64,000 nt of DNA from Toxotes chatareus (taxonomy: Eukaryota > Chordata > Actinopteri > Toxotidae), in the NCBI GenBank assembly GCA_016801885.1, contig CM028896.1, positions 3,224,001 through 3,288,000 of the forward strand, given 5' to 3'. A model generated the notes under the pieces. The model saw nothing but the letters and a program-made list of their open reading frames with translations, made no database searches and was not told the origin of the DNA. How positions within the stretch are numbered: position 1 is the stretch's first letter; each line of letters begins with the position of its first letter. The position numbers and the translations under genes were made by a program. Positions 35,966-48,500 of this stretch are shown piece by piece.

Positions 35966-38580
35966 TAAGTGTATCCTGAGATTGTGTATCACTGTGTATT
36001 TTCATTCAGATCTTAAACCATATATCAGACACGTTTCCCAATGAGACACTTTCTGTGATTAAAATAAATAATGTAGTAGACTCTTCAGTGTTTTTCTAGT
36101 CTCTGTATAATATATCTTCCTCTATGCTCTTGATCGTGGGTCAAACCGGGGTCAGACATTTGTAAGCTGTACATCACTGTGCATCACACATCATGACATC
36201 CATGAATGCCTCATATGCTTTGTCCGAAGTGTTGCAATGTCACTGCATACAAGGGGACAAATGATCATTAAGCTACACTTAATGCAATCCATAAAATGCC
36301 TCAGTATTTTGTAATAGCTGTAAAGACACACTGATAGACTCGCTCTATGAGTAATGTCACTGTAAATGTCCATGTGCATTCATAGTCACATTTCAAATAG
36401 TCAGGCATACTGTAAGAAGAGAAAGTCCTACGGGTGGTGCAAACTGGTGTAAAATAGAACATATGCTTGGGTTATATCTCCTGTAGACACCATTTCTGTA
36501 TAATTGTGTAATAACATCATGTCCAGAAAAGAGAGAGATAAACATGAGACCAAATTTAACCAGCAAATTGAGATTTTCCGTCATATGCACAGAGACATGG
36601 AAAATCCCAGACTTTAGGATCAGAACTTTGATGATATGAAAAGCACACGAAGGTTGGGAGCAAAGTGCTATAAAAGGTGTGGGAACAGTAAAGGGGAAAG
36701 GGGTTTTTGTTTGATTTTTTTTCCCTAAAAAATGTCTTTTTGCTATGTTAATCTATTCAGCGTAAAAATGGCCAGTACAGACAGTACAAGCTTTCAAAAT
36801 CTCTGCAGGAGACACAAATATACACATACAAATAAAACAAACTGCATTTGTTTTTGTGCTGTAACTTAATCTTTAATATAAATATCTCTCAAAATGGGAA
36901 ATGTATACATACCAGCATGGTTCAAAGGCTCAAAAACATTTTTTTAATGATACTGCAATTTATCTGAATGTCTAGCATCTTCTCATCAATAAATCATTAC
37001 CATGTTAGTTCTGAGACAACAGCAGAAGTAACAAAAAAAGAAAGAGGCCCTTTACTATGGAGATTGTTGGCTTCTACTGTCATATAGTCAACATCATGGT
37101 CTCATTTCTTCAGGGTAATTATACCTAGATACCATAATCTGACAATGATATACTGATGGTTCAAGTCATACCTTTAACTTAAAACTCCAGTCCAGTCCTT
37201 CAGACTTCATGAAATGTACACAGACCATTAACAGTACAGACAGACATGTTCACTAGAATAAAACTCTTCAGCAACAGTTCCAGTCTGTTTCATGATCCTA
37301 TACTGGTCCCTTTGTCAGTGTCATGGCTCTTCAAGCAAATGTTGGTCACTTTGTCTTTCGCCTGCTGTTTCTGTTATTGTCAGGTATCTTCAACATTTTG
37401 TTTTGTGTTAGGTCTCTTTTTTTTCATTCATGAACCATGACTTCATCTGAGGCTTCACTTTATAGAAACTGATATTGATACTAATAGATTAGTTCCATGT
37501 TCCATGGCACAAACCAATGATGCCATATTGACTAAAACCAGCAGGGATCATCTATATGGTGTGACTCTTAATGTATGGAATGCATTTACTGTGTATAAAA
37601 GAAGGAAAATTCTTAGGACACTTGTGCAACGGTACATCAGTGCAAAGACTACTAAACCTGTGAAGATGTTCAAAAGGTTAAGCATTATTCTTCTGATACA
37701 TTGTCATGCTCTAAGTGTACATACATTATGTACACATTCTACATAAAAATAAATGTTTATTATCATAGTGCAAAACAATAGATATAGAATAGAGTTTAGA
37801 CCAAATTAATTTATGCTAACAAAAAAAAATTGTTATGGTTTTGGTCTCAACTATGTTGTCTTAGTCATAAATAACAATCTTCTAAGACACTTGACTGGAA
37901 TGATACAACACTGCAACTATATTAAGAGAACTCTCAACAACAGAACAAACCACTTCGTCAACCAAAGTAGAAAAAAATATAATGAAATACTTCACAAATC
38001 ATAGAAAAATATCTACTGTGCACTCTGAGATCATACTAAATAAAACTTAACTATTTCAAGATACACAAGCAAAAGAAAACAGTGGAGAACTACTGCAGTG
38101 CATGTTTCCTTTCTTTGACCTTAACATTCACATTCTTGATTGTACCTCTGTACCTCTGTCTCCTCAACCACAGGAAAAGACGACAGCGACCTCACGTGTC
38201 CGAGGTCTTTCAATCCATCTCCCCCCAGCATTACCAATTCTCCTCATTACATTTATGTCTGTTTTGCTTATAGACACGTCATAGTGTTCTACCTCATTAT
38301 TAATGCCTCTCTATGTCTACTAAGCAAAGTTACTGTTGTTGAAAACTACACAGGGCAGTCAGTGAATAAATAAAGGCAGATTGTGAAGGATTGGAGTAAC
38401 TGAGTGGAATCATCCTCAACAGATGTGGACAACAACTGGGTATACAGTGTATGTACAAGACATAATCTCAGAGCTGCGTGCTCGAAGTTTACAATGGATA
38501 AAGTAATGTCATCATTTAACTAACTAATTAACTAACTAACCTCTTAAAACAGATTTGTACAATGATATAAATGATTGATC
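35966..38580. other. Intergenic, no gene seen
   Basis: No exon or mobile-element motif recognised. Open frames near 37246-37440 and 38082-38373 lack family features. Confidence 0.4.
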
Positions 38581-38588
38581 TGTTGACA

Positions 38589-38594
38589 TTTATT
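38589..38594 (-). terminator. Candidate prkab1 polyadenylation signal
   Basis: AATAAA on the minus strand about 355 bp past the prkab1 stop. Other A/T-rich hexamers nearby are possible, so this is a positional guess. Confidence 0.35.
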
Positions 38595-38947
38595 TAATCT
38601 TTAATCTTTTAGATTTAGTTTACGCTTTGTTTTCAGGGCATTGCTATAGTAAACACTATTCCAGCATTTTACTGAAAATGAAAGTTTAATTTTGAAATTT
38701 AACAATCTTCATTTCTTTTTATATCTTTAATCTTTCTTCTCCACTTCATTCAAAGCTGCTTGTTCAAGTCAGGATTTGGATTTAACACGTGAAACCCATG
38801 ACTGATATGAGCCTGGATTCACCTGGTCTCTCTGCTTCATGGAGAGAAAAAAAACAAACAAAAAAAAAAAAAACAAGTGGAGCTAATATTTTGTACACTC
38901 AGTGTACAGTTAACACATTGGGACAGAATTAAAAAGATGGTCTTAAG

Positions 38948-39025
38948 TCAGATAGGCTTATATAGCAAGGTGGTGACATATTTCTTCTTGTAGCGATGTG
39001 TTGCACTGAGCACCATCACCCCATC
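38948..39025 (-). CDS. prkab1: prkab1 coding exon 7
   Basis: Acceptor CCACAG. It encodes DGVMVLSATHRYKKKYV through LLYKPI and TGA at 38950-38948. Intron 6 (39026-40641) is the largest intron between coding exons and carries a dispersed repeat and a hairpin. Confidence 0.93.
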   Translation of the reverse strand, partial: DGVMVLSATHRYKKKYVTTLLYKPI

Positions 39026-42000
39026 CTGTGGCAAATGACATGGATGAAAATTTTACTCAAAAACACACACGCCTCCTAAATAATGAAATGGATGCTTGCA
39101 GATTATATACACGTGGGTGTATGGGTATCAGTCTTACCATGTGTAACGTTGCCATACTATATATAAACCATAGAGATTAGTGGGAGGGCCACCCACTAAT
39201 CTCAACGCCCAGCTCCGCTCACTAATCCCCATCAACAATCAGGCAACAAAATGTCTACCACTACTATATTCCTGTTTTTACTTTCATAGAGAGACACACA
39301 GAGACTCTCATTTGTTGTGGTGTCAAAGCTGAAAAACTGTTGTTAACCTACAACTAATGGAAACTAAACAGCTTTCTGTTAAAGGACAGGTTCACAACTT
39401 GTCATTTCTGTCTTCAAACAATAGTCGGGTACCCATGTGTACGCTGAAAGAGTTTTGGCATGCTGTAATCATTCCTCCTTTTCATGTTGGCCATTAAGAG
39501 ATCTCTTTCTAATGCGCTTCCAAAGTAAGTGACGGCAGAGAAACTTTGTGTTACAATCACTCCACTGCAGCTCATCACAAAAAAAACTGTGCACAGAAAC
39601 ACAAAGAGGGAACTTTGTACTAAACAGACCGAGACTTCAGAAGCCACCTCAGTGATTTGATAGGGCCAGAGAGCTGAAGAATCATATTAACATCAGACGA
39701 TCTTTGTACAGACGATCTTTGGTCCCGCGTCTCTTCAAATATTGTTTTAAAACAGCCTATAACCTTTAAAGGTCTTTCACCGGTGAACCCATTGAGGGCT
39801 TTAAATGTGAAGATACCACATCAAAAGGAACAGCTATTACTGATGGACGTTAGCAAATCATTGTAAGAGAATGTTACCTGCTGTAAAATAGCTCTGTCAG
39901 TGGATCATTTTGAACAACTGTCAACTATTGATTATAATGAGAGGTAGAGGGGAACCTTAACCCTTCCAACATGTCATTAAAGTAAGCTACAGCTTTTAGA
40001 GTGTGATTCTGGCTGTATGGAAAATACAATACTCATCATGGTTTCTGATTACAGCTGCACACAGTCTGGCCCAGGTATCTAATGGTAAATTCAATCCATT
40101 TTGCCCCACAATTACAGTTCTGTTTGTAGTGGCATGTTTATTCTATTCTTTTGATGACAAAAACGTGTTTCTATTAGGCTTATTTTAGCCTATTACCAAT
40201 CAAATCCTCCAGTAAGCATGTCAGTTAGAAGATATATAAAGAAATCTGACAGTGAGCATGTTGATTTGTAGCAGAGTTTCAGCTGGGCCACAGACTATTC
40301 CCAAATTGCCAGTGCACCTTTGAAAAATCTGCAGTCTTCTTACAAAGAAACAGTCTCGTTTAATGCCGTGCTCATTTTGTTTGTTTTTTCTGTCACAGTG
40401 TTGGAATCATCTGTCCCTCAGCTGCTTGGTATCACTGTTGGCATTCCATAGATATAATCAGTTGTGCACGCTGCACGAAAGCTCGCTAACAGCGACAACG
40501 GCTCACACTTTCTATTAAAGAATGCTTATAAATCTGGTCATTTCTTATGTGAAATGTGAAATTTAATTATGTGTGTTTTTCTACATTCCACACATTTCTT
40601 TTTCTGTGTGTGTGTGTGATTCAGTCAGCCTGAGACCTTACCTTAATGGAAAGAGCATAGAGGTGGTTGAGCATGACATGGTTGGGTTCTGGGAGTAATG
40701 CAGGGTCACACTGGAAAAAGAATTATGACAATAAACTGAAAAAAAAAAAAACGTTTTGAAGAAATCATTCCATTTACCATCTGTTTTCATATTATCATTG
40801 TATATATTAGACCATAAGATTCATTGTTGTCAGTACAAAGTAGAGAAAAATAATGAGCCAGAAGTAATGAGCCATTTCTAGAAAATCCACCCTGTAAAAA
40901 AAACTGTTGCATCACAGCTACTTACAGAAATCCCAGTGTCTTTGTTGAGGATGACCTGCAGCAAGTGTGGTGGGAGTATGGGTGGAGACTTAAACTTCTC
41001 TTCCTGTTTCGGAACATAGGCGTCCTGATGATACGGTCCGGGAGGAGAGCTGGAGAGGTCTAATTGAGAAAGGAAGAGGAACAGAGCAAGGGTGGGATAG
41101 TATGACTACTAAAGCCACCGCCTCACTACTTTATACAAAGAAGTTTTAAATTCTGACTGAATTTTACATTGATGTTTACCAATAGTGGCTGGACAGTGTG
41201 ACACAGAGTGCCCAAATATTAGAATATATATAATCTTTTTGTCCACTTTCCCATACTTGCTTCCAAAACCTCTTCTCTGCATCAGTGAATCTTAACAGAA
41301 GAGACATGAAAAAGGGGTTGTCAGCACTCACCTGACATGTCAGAGCATTTCTGTGAGTCCACCATCAGAGCATCAAACACCTCAAAGTCAGTTTTCTTCA
41401 CCTGGATGATATTGTTAACTGTTCCAAGCTGGCTGGTTACAACCGGCTGTGAGGGAGACAAATTCAGTTCAGGCAAATTCACAACTAAAGCTCAAGAGTA
41501 TAAAGACTCCAGACAAATTACAAGTGTACTATAATTGAACGCTCAAGATGTTCAGCTCTTGTCTGGCATGTCCTTCGTTCCACTATTTAGCCAAGCTAAC
41601 AGAACGTGTGATTAATTATTTTCAAATTTGCTGTGAAAACGTATTTCCTTGCTGCAGAGAAATGATAATGTTTGTTATTCAAACAGGATAATAGGTCTCA
41701 CTCAGATTATTGGTGCCCAAAATTAAAAACTCTAATCTACACTTGCAGTTACAGTATGTAATACTGGTAAAGATACACCTACAACCCAGCAGAAGCATTA
41801 CAACTCATTATGTCGTGATGATATTGGTTCAGAAGTCAAAAGATTACTTTTTCTTTCCAGACTTTAAGTTATAGCTGAGCTGTAATAGTTTTATTCACAG
41901 ATGCTGATGGTAAAAATCACAGGAAGTTGCAGAGGAAATCTCTTGGTGGAATATACACAGGATTTAAAAGGCCTCGACATGTACTTAAGGACAAAATCAT

Positions 42001-43570
42001 GGCCACAACAGCTTCTCAAGTTGAGTGGTGACAGATACCAGCCTGTTTGACAAACGGTCATAACAGTGTGTATATTAGAGAATAATTGCTGACCTCAGCT
42101 GGGTCGTGGGTCCACTGGCCGTCCACATAGAACTTGTACTGATGCTCCCCCTCAGGCAGATCAACGATGGCCACAAAGGTGTTTTGACTTTGACAGATGA
42201 CAAGAGCATTAGACATACAGGTGAGTTGACACAGTAGCTCACCACTTCAAGAGAATGGGAAAGTGGTCTCACACCTTGGGACTTGTACATCCATCTAACA
42301 ATTGTATTTGCCTGTTTCATTCATAAAATATTCAGCTGTTTCATGGAGCACATTAAAACAGCTGTCTGAGTATTAGCTAGATTCACTGATAAATGATAAA
42401 TGTTATCCTATCAATTAACTACAAATTAGCACACAAAAGTTACACAGAAGATACACTCTCACCTTCTAATAAGGGGAATCTTGTTGGCCCAGTTGTTGAA
42501 GGACCCAGAGAGGTAGACCTCCTTGCCATCTCCAGTCCAGCGAAAGACTGTGGGTCGGTCTAAAGTTGGCCCTTTGTCTTCTGCCTCTAAGTCTTGCTGC
42601 CATGCGAGGAACTCCTCTTTCTCTAAAGGAGCCTGAAATGTCAATCAAGAAAACACCATCAGCTATTTGGCGATTTACATTATGTGAAAAGGACTTCTGG
42701 TACCATGTGAAGACCAGGTGCTTCAATAGAACTTTTTTTCTCTTAAATGTAACTGCTCCTCAGCTGTTTATTCACAATATTGGTTTGAACAGGGATATCT
42801 GAAGCAATTTTAGGAACGAGACTGCAACACAGTAATCCTGATATGTCTGACACACATAGCAAAACACAAGACCCTGCAATCACATTATTTGGAGTAGCTC
42901 CTGGAGGGCTGGCACACTGTGATGCCACAGCCTTTCTGTCATTATTGGCACAACTGTTAGTTTTGATTTACTGGAAATCTGCCAAGCCACCATTACACTG
43001 TAAATGGATGGAAAGTGTTATGGCACATGTCAAGCTTGAGAAACTTAAATATTACAAAAAGAGTGTGGAAGGCTTTCCTCTTCTACTTTGTAGCCAAGCC
43101 TTAATTAAATGGTCCCTGAACCTCAACCCCCACCCTCAGAGTGTTTGACAGTTCCTGTTTTTTTTCTGTGGCTTTGCTTTGTTCTGTGTTGGTATGTACA
43201 TCTATTTTCGCAGTGTGTTGTGTTGAGCTGTGATGTTGATTGCTGCAATTTATGTCATGTTATGACAAGTAAATGTATATGTCGGAAAGGTGCAATCAAA
43301 AAAAAAATCCAAAATAAAAACACATTATTATGTGAAGAGCACGGTTTGAAAAAGTCTATGGGCACCAAAAAATCATGTTGGCAGCAGATAATCTGCCTCT
43401 GAGGCAGAAGTGTGACTTACCTTCATATCTTCACCATGAAAAATGTCTGCATCTTCAGGGCTGTCCATCAGGATTTTTGGTCTCTCTCCCTCCTTGGTAC
43501 CTCGGCTGTCCCTCCGCTGAGCCTTCTCCCCCTGGCCCATTGCAGCCCTCTCACTGCTTGTATTTCCCAT
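38948..43570 (-). CDS. prkab1: AMP-activated protein kinase beta-1 subunit
   Basis: CDS is complement(join(38948..39025, 40642..40710, 40926..41059, 41332..41446, 42094..42187, 42463..42632, 43421..43570)), 269 residues. It is the scaffold subunit of the AMPK heterotrimer, the cell's energy sensor, and links the alpha kinase to the AMP/ATP-binding gamma subunit. Gly2 in MGNTSSER is the expected myristoylation site. A CBM48 glycogen-binding module covers roughly 76-155 (FRWTGDGKEVYLSGSFNNW, then EGEHQYKFYVDGQWTHDP). Ser107 is the counterpart of human Ser108. The C-terminal alpha/gamma-binding domain runs from about 190 to the end (PPILPPHLLQVILNKDTGIS through VTTLLYKPI). The N-terminus and the linker SSPPGPYHQ favour beta-1 over beta-2. 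Human length is 270. Every junction is GT-AG and in frame. Confidence 0.95.
39173..39203. repeat. 12-bp perfect hairpin in prkab1 intron 6
   Basis: Arm gagattagtggg (39173-39184), 7-nt loop, exact complement 39192-39203. A third partial copy of the arm, actaatccc, follows at 39222-39230. Confidence 0.9.
39380..39665 (+). repeat. Dispersed teleost repeat in prkab1 intron 6
   Basis: taaaggacaggttcacaact, gtcttcaaacaatagtc, catgctgtaatcattcctcc, ttcatgttggccattaagag and caaagtaagtgacgg are phrases I recall from a very common percomorph interspersed repeat, probably a short non-autonomous element. The 77-codon minus-strand open frame within it is a shadow. Confidence 0.6.
40642..40710 (-). CDS. 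prkab1: prkab1 coding exon 6
   Basis: Acceptor TTCCAG, donor GTAAGG. 23 codons, CDPALLPEPNHVMLNHLYAL through SIK. In-frame on both sides. Confidence 0.93.
40926..41059 (-). CDS. prkab1: prkab1 coding exon 5
   Basis: Acceptor AATTAG, donor GTAAGT. It encodes DLSSSPPGPYHQDAYV through VILNKDTGIS, the start of the C-terminal interaction domain. Confidence 0.93.
41332..41446 (-). CDS. prkab1: prkab1 coding exon 4
   Basis: Acceptor CTCACAG, donor GTGAGT. It encodes PVVTSQLGTVNNIIQVKK through KCSDMS, almost identical to the vertebrate family. Confidence 0.93.
42094..42187 (-). CDS. prkab1: prkab1 coding exon 3 (CBM48 end)
   Basis: Start placed after CAAAG to keep frame and give SQNTFVAIVDL. The acceptor's pyrimidine tract is weak. 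It contains EGEHQYKFYVDGQWTHDPAE. Donor GTCAGC is non-consensus beyond GT. Confidence 0.85.
42463..42632 (-). CDS. prkab1: prkab1 coding exon 2 (CBM48 start)
   Basis: Acceptor TTTCAG, donor GTGAGA. It encodes APLEKEEFLAWQ through LSGSFNNWANKIPL, the first half of the glycogen-binding module. Confidence 0.93.
43421..43570 (-). CDS. prkab1: prkab1 coding exon 1
   Basis: 50 codons from ATG (43570-43568) with the N-myristoylation context MGNTSSERAA, to HGEDMK. Donor GTAAGT follows. A noncoding acceptor AG lies about 10 bp before the ATG. Confidence 0.92.
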
Positions 43571-45479
43571 GGCTTTGTCTTCTTGTAAGCCAACAAAAGG
43601 TCACTGTGAGTAGGAGTTTTAAAGCCAATCAGAAACTCAAGATGTGACATTTTTCACATAAGGTCATTAATAATTAATAGCGGGTACTGGAACACTGGCA
43701 ACAAGACTTTTGTAAGACAAAACAACTTTTATTTTACACCTTAGGCACTAAAGTACCTGTATCAACAGACTTATATTGAGTGCAGCAGGAGAATAAGCTA
43801 ACTCGCACGCAGACAGCAAATTACAAGCAACAGTGGGTCAGAATCACGTGGACATGTGGTCACGTGGATGTGGACATTGATTCCACTTCCGTGGGAAACC
43901 CTGCACATATTGCTAAAGTGTATTCATCTGACAGCTGAAGCGATCTCTTCTTTGCACAATGTGGCTGTACAAACAAAACTGTACAATCATTAAAGAATCC
44001 CTGCCGCTGGGAACTGAATAACACAGGGGAGTATTTTTCAACACACCACCTGGTCACCTGAGCCAAAGAGTTTAACCATCTTTTATCATTTCTTTCAGTA
44101 TGATACCTGCTGTCTTTAAAGGGCCAGTGTTTTTGTGGGGTCACAATATCATTTGGTGTACAATTAAAATAACTGCAGTATAAAAATATACGTGCAGAGA
44201 CTAGGGACCTTCTTGAGATAGAAAATCCATCACAATGAACACATATATGGGATTTTACTTATTATCTTATTTATCTTACTCATGCTTGTTCCTGCTACAC
44301 GATAGTAATGCAATGTTGTCTTTAAGAATCACTCTGCCTTGCCAGCTGCATTAGTAGGCAATGGTAACATGACCTTGACAAAATAAAAACAGATATGGCA
44401 TTTACAGTAATGGATTACGTATTTCAAGATTATTCCTCAGTGCAAATGACGTTGCATACCAGTGTGAAATGAACTGAAACCAACAGGCAGCCAGACTGTG
44501 AAATACTACCAGAAGTGACGATTAAAACTTAAGGAAAATGCTTTAAATTTGTAAAATATACTATTTAAAAGCAACATGAACTCTTCTGTTGCACATTATT
44601 GAGAGTTTTCTCTGAGATTCAGCTTTCATCATGCGATCGACAACTGTGTGTGTGACTAGAACATAATTCCAGTTTAAGGTGATGCAAAAGGGTGACAGAA
44701 AAGGTTTGTATGTATTCACTGTCTGAGTCAGGGTTTATGTGAGGGCTGGTGCTCAGTTACTCAAATTCTGTAACTTTTATTCCCTGATGAAACACATCCC
44801 CGTCAGCGTCCGATCCCAAAAAATCAACCAACCATTCACTGTAATATCTTACTTCATAATAAATTGGGTAATTTAAGATTCTTGGTCGCTGTTCCGGGGT
44901 TGTGCTTCTACTCCAAAACCCTACAGCTGATTATGGAGGTGGAGTGACACACTCCAGGATTTAGAGTAAAGTACTTTCCACCACTAGTCGTGATACTCTC
45001 GACAACATCTGTGAGATGATAATGTAAAACGGATACAGAATTGTGCATTTTATACTGTAGTGATCTAACAATGGTAATGCAGTTTAGTAAAGAGTCAACT
45101 TTATTGAACTCAATATACCACTGCCATCGGCCACCAAAGGAAACGACCCCTGAAGAAGGCTAACGGGCATAAGCTCATGTTCAAACCTGACAGAAAGATA
45201 ATTAACCCCATTACTGACTCTTGTTGGAATGTAGCTTGGTTTGTCTGAATTAACCAAGCTACAATCCGGCAGGTGATTTAGTTTCAGTCAGTGGCACTCG
45301 TGTAACATTAAAATGTCGCGTGAAGCTAACGTTCGTTAGCAGCTAGCATCAGTGTGTTGCTGTGTAGCCGGCTTGAGATCCTGTAACTCAAACAGTGCAA
45401 CTGACTGCTACATAGAAGTGACACCCATTGCAGAATTAAAGTGCTGTCTATAAATACAGACCGTGGTGTAGCTTTTTAC

Positions 45480-45575
45480 CTGAGAAGTGTTTAGCTTCGT
45501 AGGTGTCGGTGTTAACTCAACAGGATCATTTCATCGGAGCAGCAAACAAAACATTTGGTCATAGCAAAAACCCCG
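45480..45575 (-). other. prkab1: Probable prkab1 untranslated leader exon
   Basis: On the minus strand, sequence just downstream of an NRF1 site ends in a good donor, CTCAG then GTAAAA (exon end at 45480). With the AG acceptor about 10 bp before the ATG of coding exon 1, this gives a 5' UTR intron of about 1.9 kb. The transcription start is not defined, so the 45575 edge is approximate. Confidence 0.5.
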
Positions 45576-45587
45576 CCTCCTCCTGTG

Positions 45588-45599
45588 TGCGCATGCGCA
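45588..45599. promoter_or_regulatory. NRF1 binding site, prkab1 promoter
   Basis: TGCGCATGCGCA is a perfect palindromic NRF1 site. A CCCCGCCTCC GC/Sp-type box lies beside it at 45571-45580. Both are typical of TATA-less housekeeping promoters, here about 110 bp upstream of the leader-exon donor on the minus strand. Confidence 0.7.
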
Positions 45600-48500
45600 G
45601 TATGTGGAAACTTACTGTAGGACTGTACCTCTCAAAAAAAACTACAGAATAACCCCGCAAGTCTTATTTACCCAGAAGCTCTTATCATCGCATAAACAGT
45701 TTGTACCAATGGCAATTTGTCAGTATGTTACGATCACGTTTTAAGTCAGTGGTTATATTCAATGACAGATGTAATTTTATGCACTAAACACTAGATGGAA
45801 GCGTGGGTTAAGTACAGTGACTATGTACAGTATGAAAATGCCGTACATTGCTGTACAAGCTATAGCGATGAGATCATGCAACAAATCTTCCTATGTCAGG
45901 CCGCACAGCCTGATCCTGGGACAGCGCCAGGCCTCATCACCTGTGGTTAACAACTGCCCTGAGCAGCGCTGTTGTGCCAGAGCTCCTGTCAAGCAGGAGA
46001 AGTGCAGGTGTGACAAATAACTTTAATGATGGCTCCGTTCCAGTTTAGATATACCAGTAAACCAAATAAGCATGCATGATGCGAGGCTCAGGAATCATTA
46101 TCAGTGTTACTAACTAACATCTCTTGTTTATTAATGTTCTTATTTTGTATAATTTAACAGTTTTTGTTTGGAGTAATTTAAGGCTGTTAGTTTTGTCTGT
46201 CGTATGTCTTTTTGCCATCTCCACCGGCTCACTTATGATAACAAGATAGGGCTAATTTTTCTTGAGATTTTTTTTTTTCTTCATGGGGTATTGTTCAGCA
46301 CCTTCTGTCATCAGAGTCATGTAGAGCTGCAGCAAAAGCTGAAAAAGTATCTTTTCATCTTTGTTTTGTCCTCTCACCACCGTTCCCCAACACCACCAAC
46401 TCTCTTTTCCTCAAACTTTTACACAGATTTAAAACAAATAATGATGTTCACCCCCCCAGACAGCACACAGGGAGCAGCAAATGCTGGAGGCTTTGGCACA
46501 TAATGAGGAGCTAAGTGAAAAAAATGTCCAGCAGAGATGTGTGAACTGGGTTAGATTTCACTGGACCATTTAAAAACAGAATTTACATTTCACAGGATCC
46601 TATTATCTAGAATGTCACTGCAGACACAGCCCCAAATCATGGGCATGGTCACAGTTGATTGCAGTACACAGATGTCAATCCACACTGGGTGTTCAATTAC
46701 AGAGGTTTAATTTTTCCCTTCACAGCCTTCATGTCTTCTAATAACCAGCAAATACTCTTTTTTTCAGTTTTTTTCTGAGATGACTACAATTGTTTAGAAA
46801 TGTAAAAACAATAAGACCATTGTTGTGTGATTAAGGAAGTTCATGTGAATGTTTTTTTGGTGCAGGTAGAGGAGAGATGCATGCCACACATCGCGAGGGC
46901 ACTTTAATAATTCATTAAATGAGCTTTTAAAAAAAAAGACAAGAGCCAGGCACGTTAGACAACTGTCCTGGAGCCAGACTGCTGTAATTGGCTCACGTCA
47001 GCCGAGGAGACTGAGTGGGCTCCGAGGAAGAAGTTGGCCTGGATGGTGGAGGTGGGATGTGATGTTTTTTGCTTGTGTGCGGAGGTGGATCTAAAAATGG
47101 ATTAGAGGGATGAAGTTGGATGGTATGGCATGTTAGTTTTGATGTGTTGAAAATCAGTTGGCAATGGTCGAACAAGGACCCAAGTGGGAGTGGGTAAACC
47201 TTGATATTGGATCATTTAATGACTTACAAAGACGTACATGTATTTTATCCAGTGTGATTAGAGCTCCTACTTTCTTTCTTCTTATTGGCTTAAAGGGAAT
47301 TATACGTTGATTTTAACATTTATTCCTAAAGACATTGACTTAGCATTTTTGGGAGAATTTTTCTCTTTATGAGATTTACAACCCCCGAATACCAGCTTTG
47401 ATAGAATCTCTCTCTAAAGCCAAAAAGACAAAAGCTAAAGCCCACACTGGGAGAGCTCTCACAGACTCATTAGACATTCTGTGTTGGCTCACAAACCTGC
47501 TGATGAACTCTGTGATGAGACTGATGTGCTGACATTTTATCGTGGCTCCATTCTGGCACTGCTTCCCCAGAGCCATGACCACGCTGCCACTCTTATTTAC
47601 CATTACTCATCCCTGCTGAGTGAAGCCATCACACAACAGCAGCTGGCCACTCCATAGCACCTCAGCCAGCAGCTGGCCCTGATGCACTCTCTGTAGGACA
47701 AGCCAGATAACCTTTATACTGAGCTCCTCTGGATTTCACATGGGGAGGTGGTGACTCACAAACTCACACTTGTTGCCTTGGCACTCTGACAGGCTCACAT
47801 CTGTGCACACAACACACTTGACACACTTGAACTTGAGCTATTACTCCTTTTGTCAAACACTGAATGAAAACTTGTTTTGTTAAAGCATTCAGAGTTGAAC
47901 ATTATGAACTAGAATCATCCTGCAGTCTAAGCTTGTAGGACACATTGAGTGTTATTTCATAGTCGTCTTGCAGTGTGTTAGTCTCTCAAAGCCTTCTGAC
48001 ATCCCTACACTGTGGGACCATGCTCATTGCTTCCCTCTTGAAGACATAAACCTCCAAAAATAAAACACAAATTAATATAAAAAAAAAAAAAGATAAAAAC
48101 ATTCATAAAGCAGTGGTAAAGGGTTATATCTTGTCATGAATTGTTATGGTCTCTTGAAAGTTTAAATGAACTGGAACAGCTTTGTTAAAGGAACGGTTTC
48201 ACTGACACAAGGCATCAGATTGAGTGATAGATGCTGCTGCAGTTTAATTACATATCAGTGAAAAACTGTGATGTATGGAATTTAAGAAGCGTCTGCTCTT
48301 TTAGAGAAATCAGTATCTTGGTAATTACAGCTTAAAGTTTGAATAAGGTTCCTGAGATTAAATGTCAGTTTTTTATCAAAGAAAGAGTCATCTTTAAACC
48401 TTGTCACAACATGTGCAAAAGATTCAAACTGTCCAAAAAGTGAGAAACCAGGCTTATAGGTGAGTTGCACAACATGTTTCAAGAGTTTTATGTGTCAGTA

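Noticed and set aside
39414..39647. 77-codon minus-strand frame in prkab1 intron 6
   Set aside because: It lies inside a high-copy dispersed repeat and has no family similarity.
45817..46020. 67-codon frame ending CCARAPVKQEKCRCDK near the prkab1 promoter
   Set aside because: Considered as a divergent gene, but it lacks splice signals, a promoter of its own and any family match.
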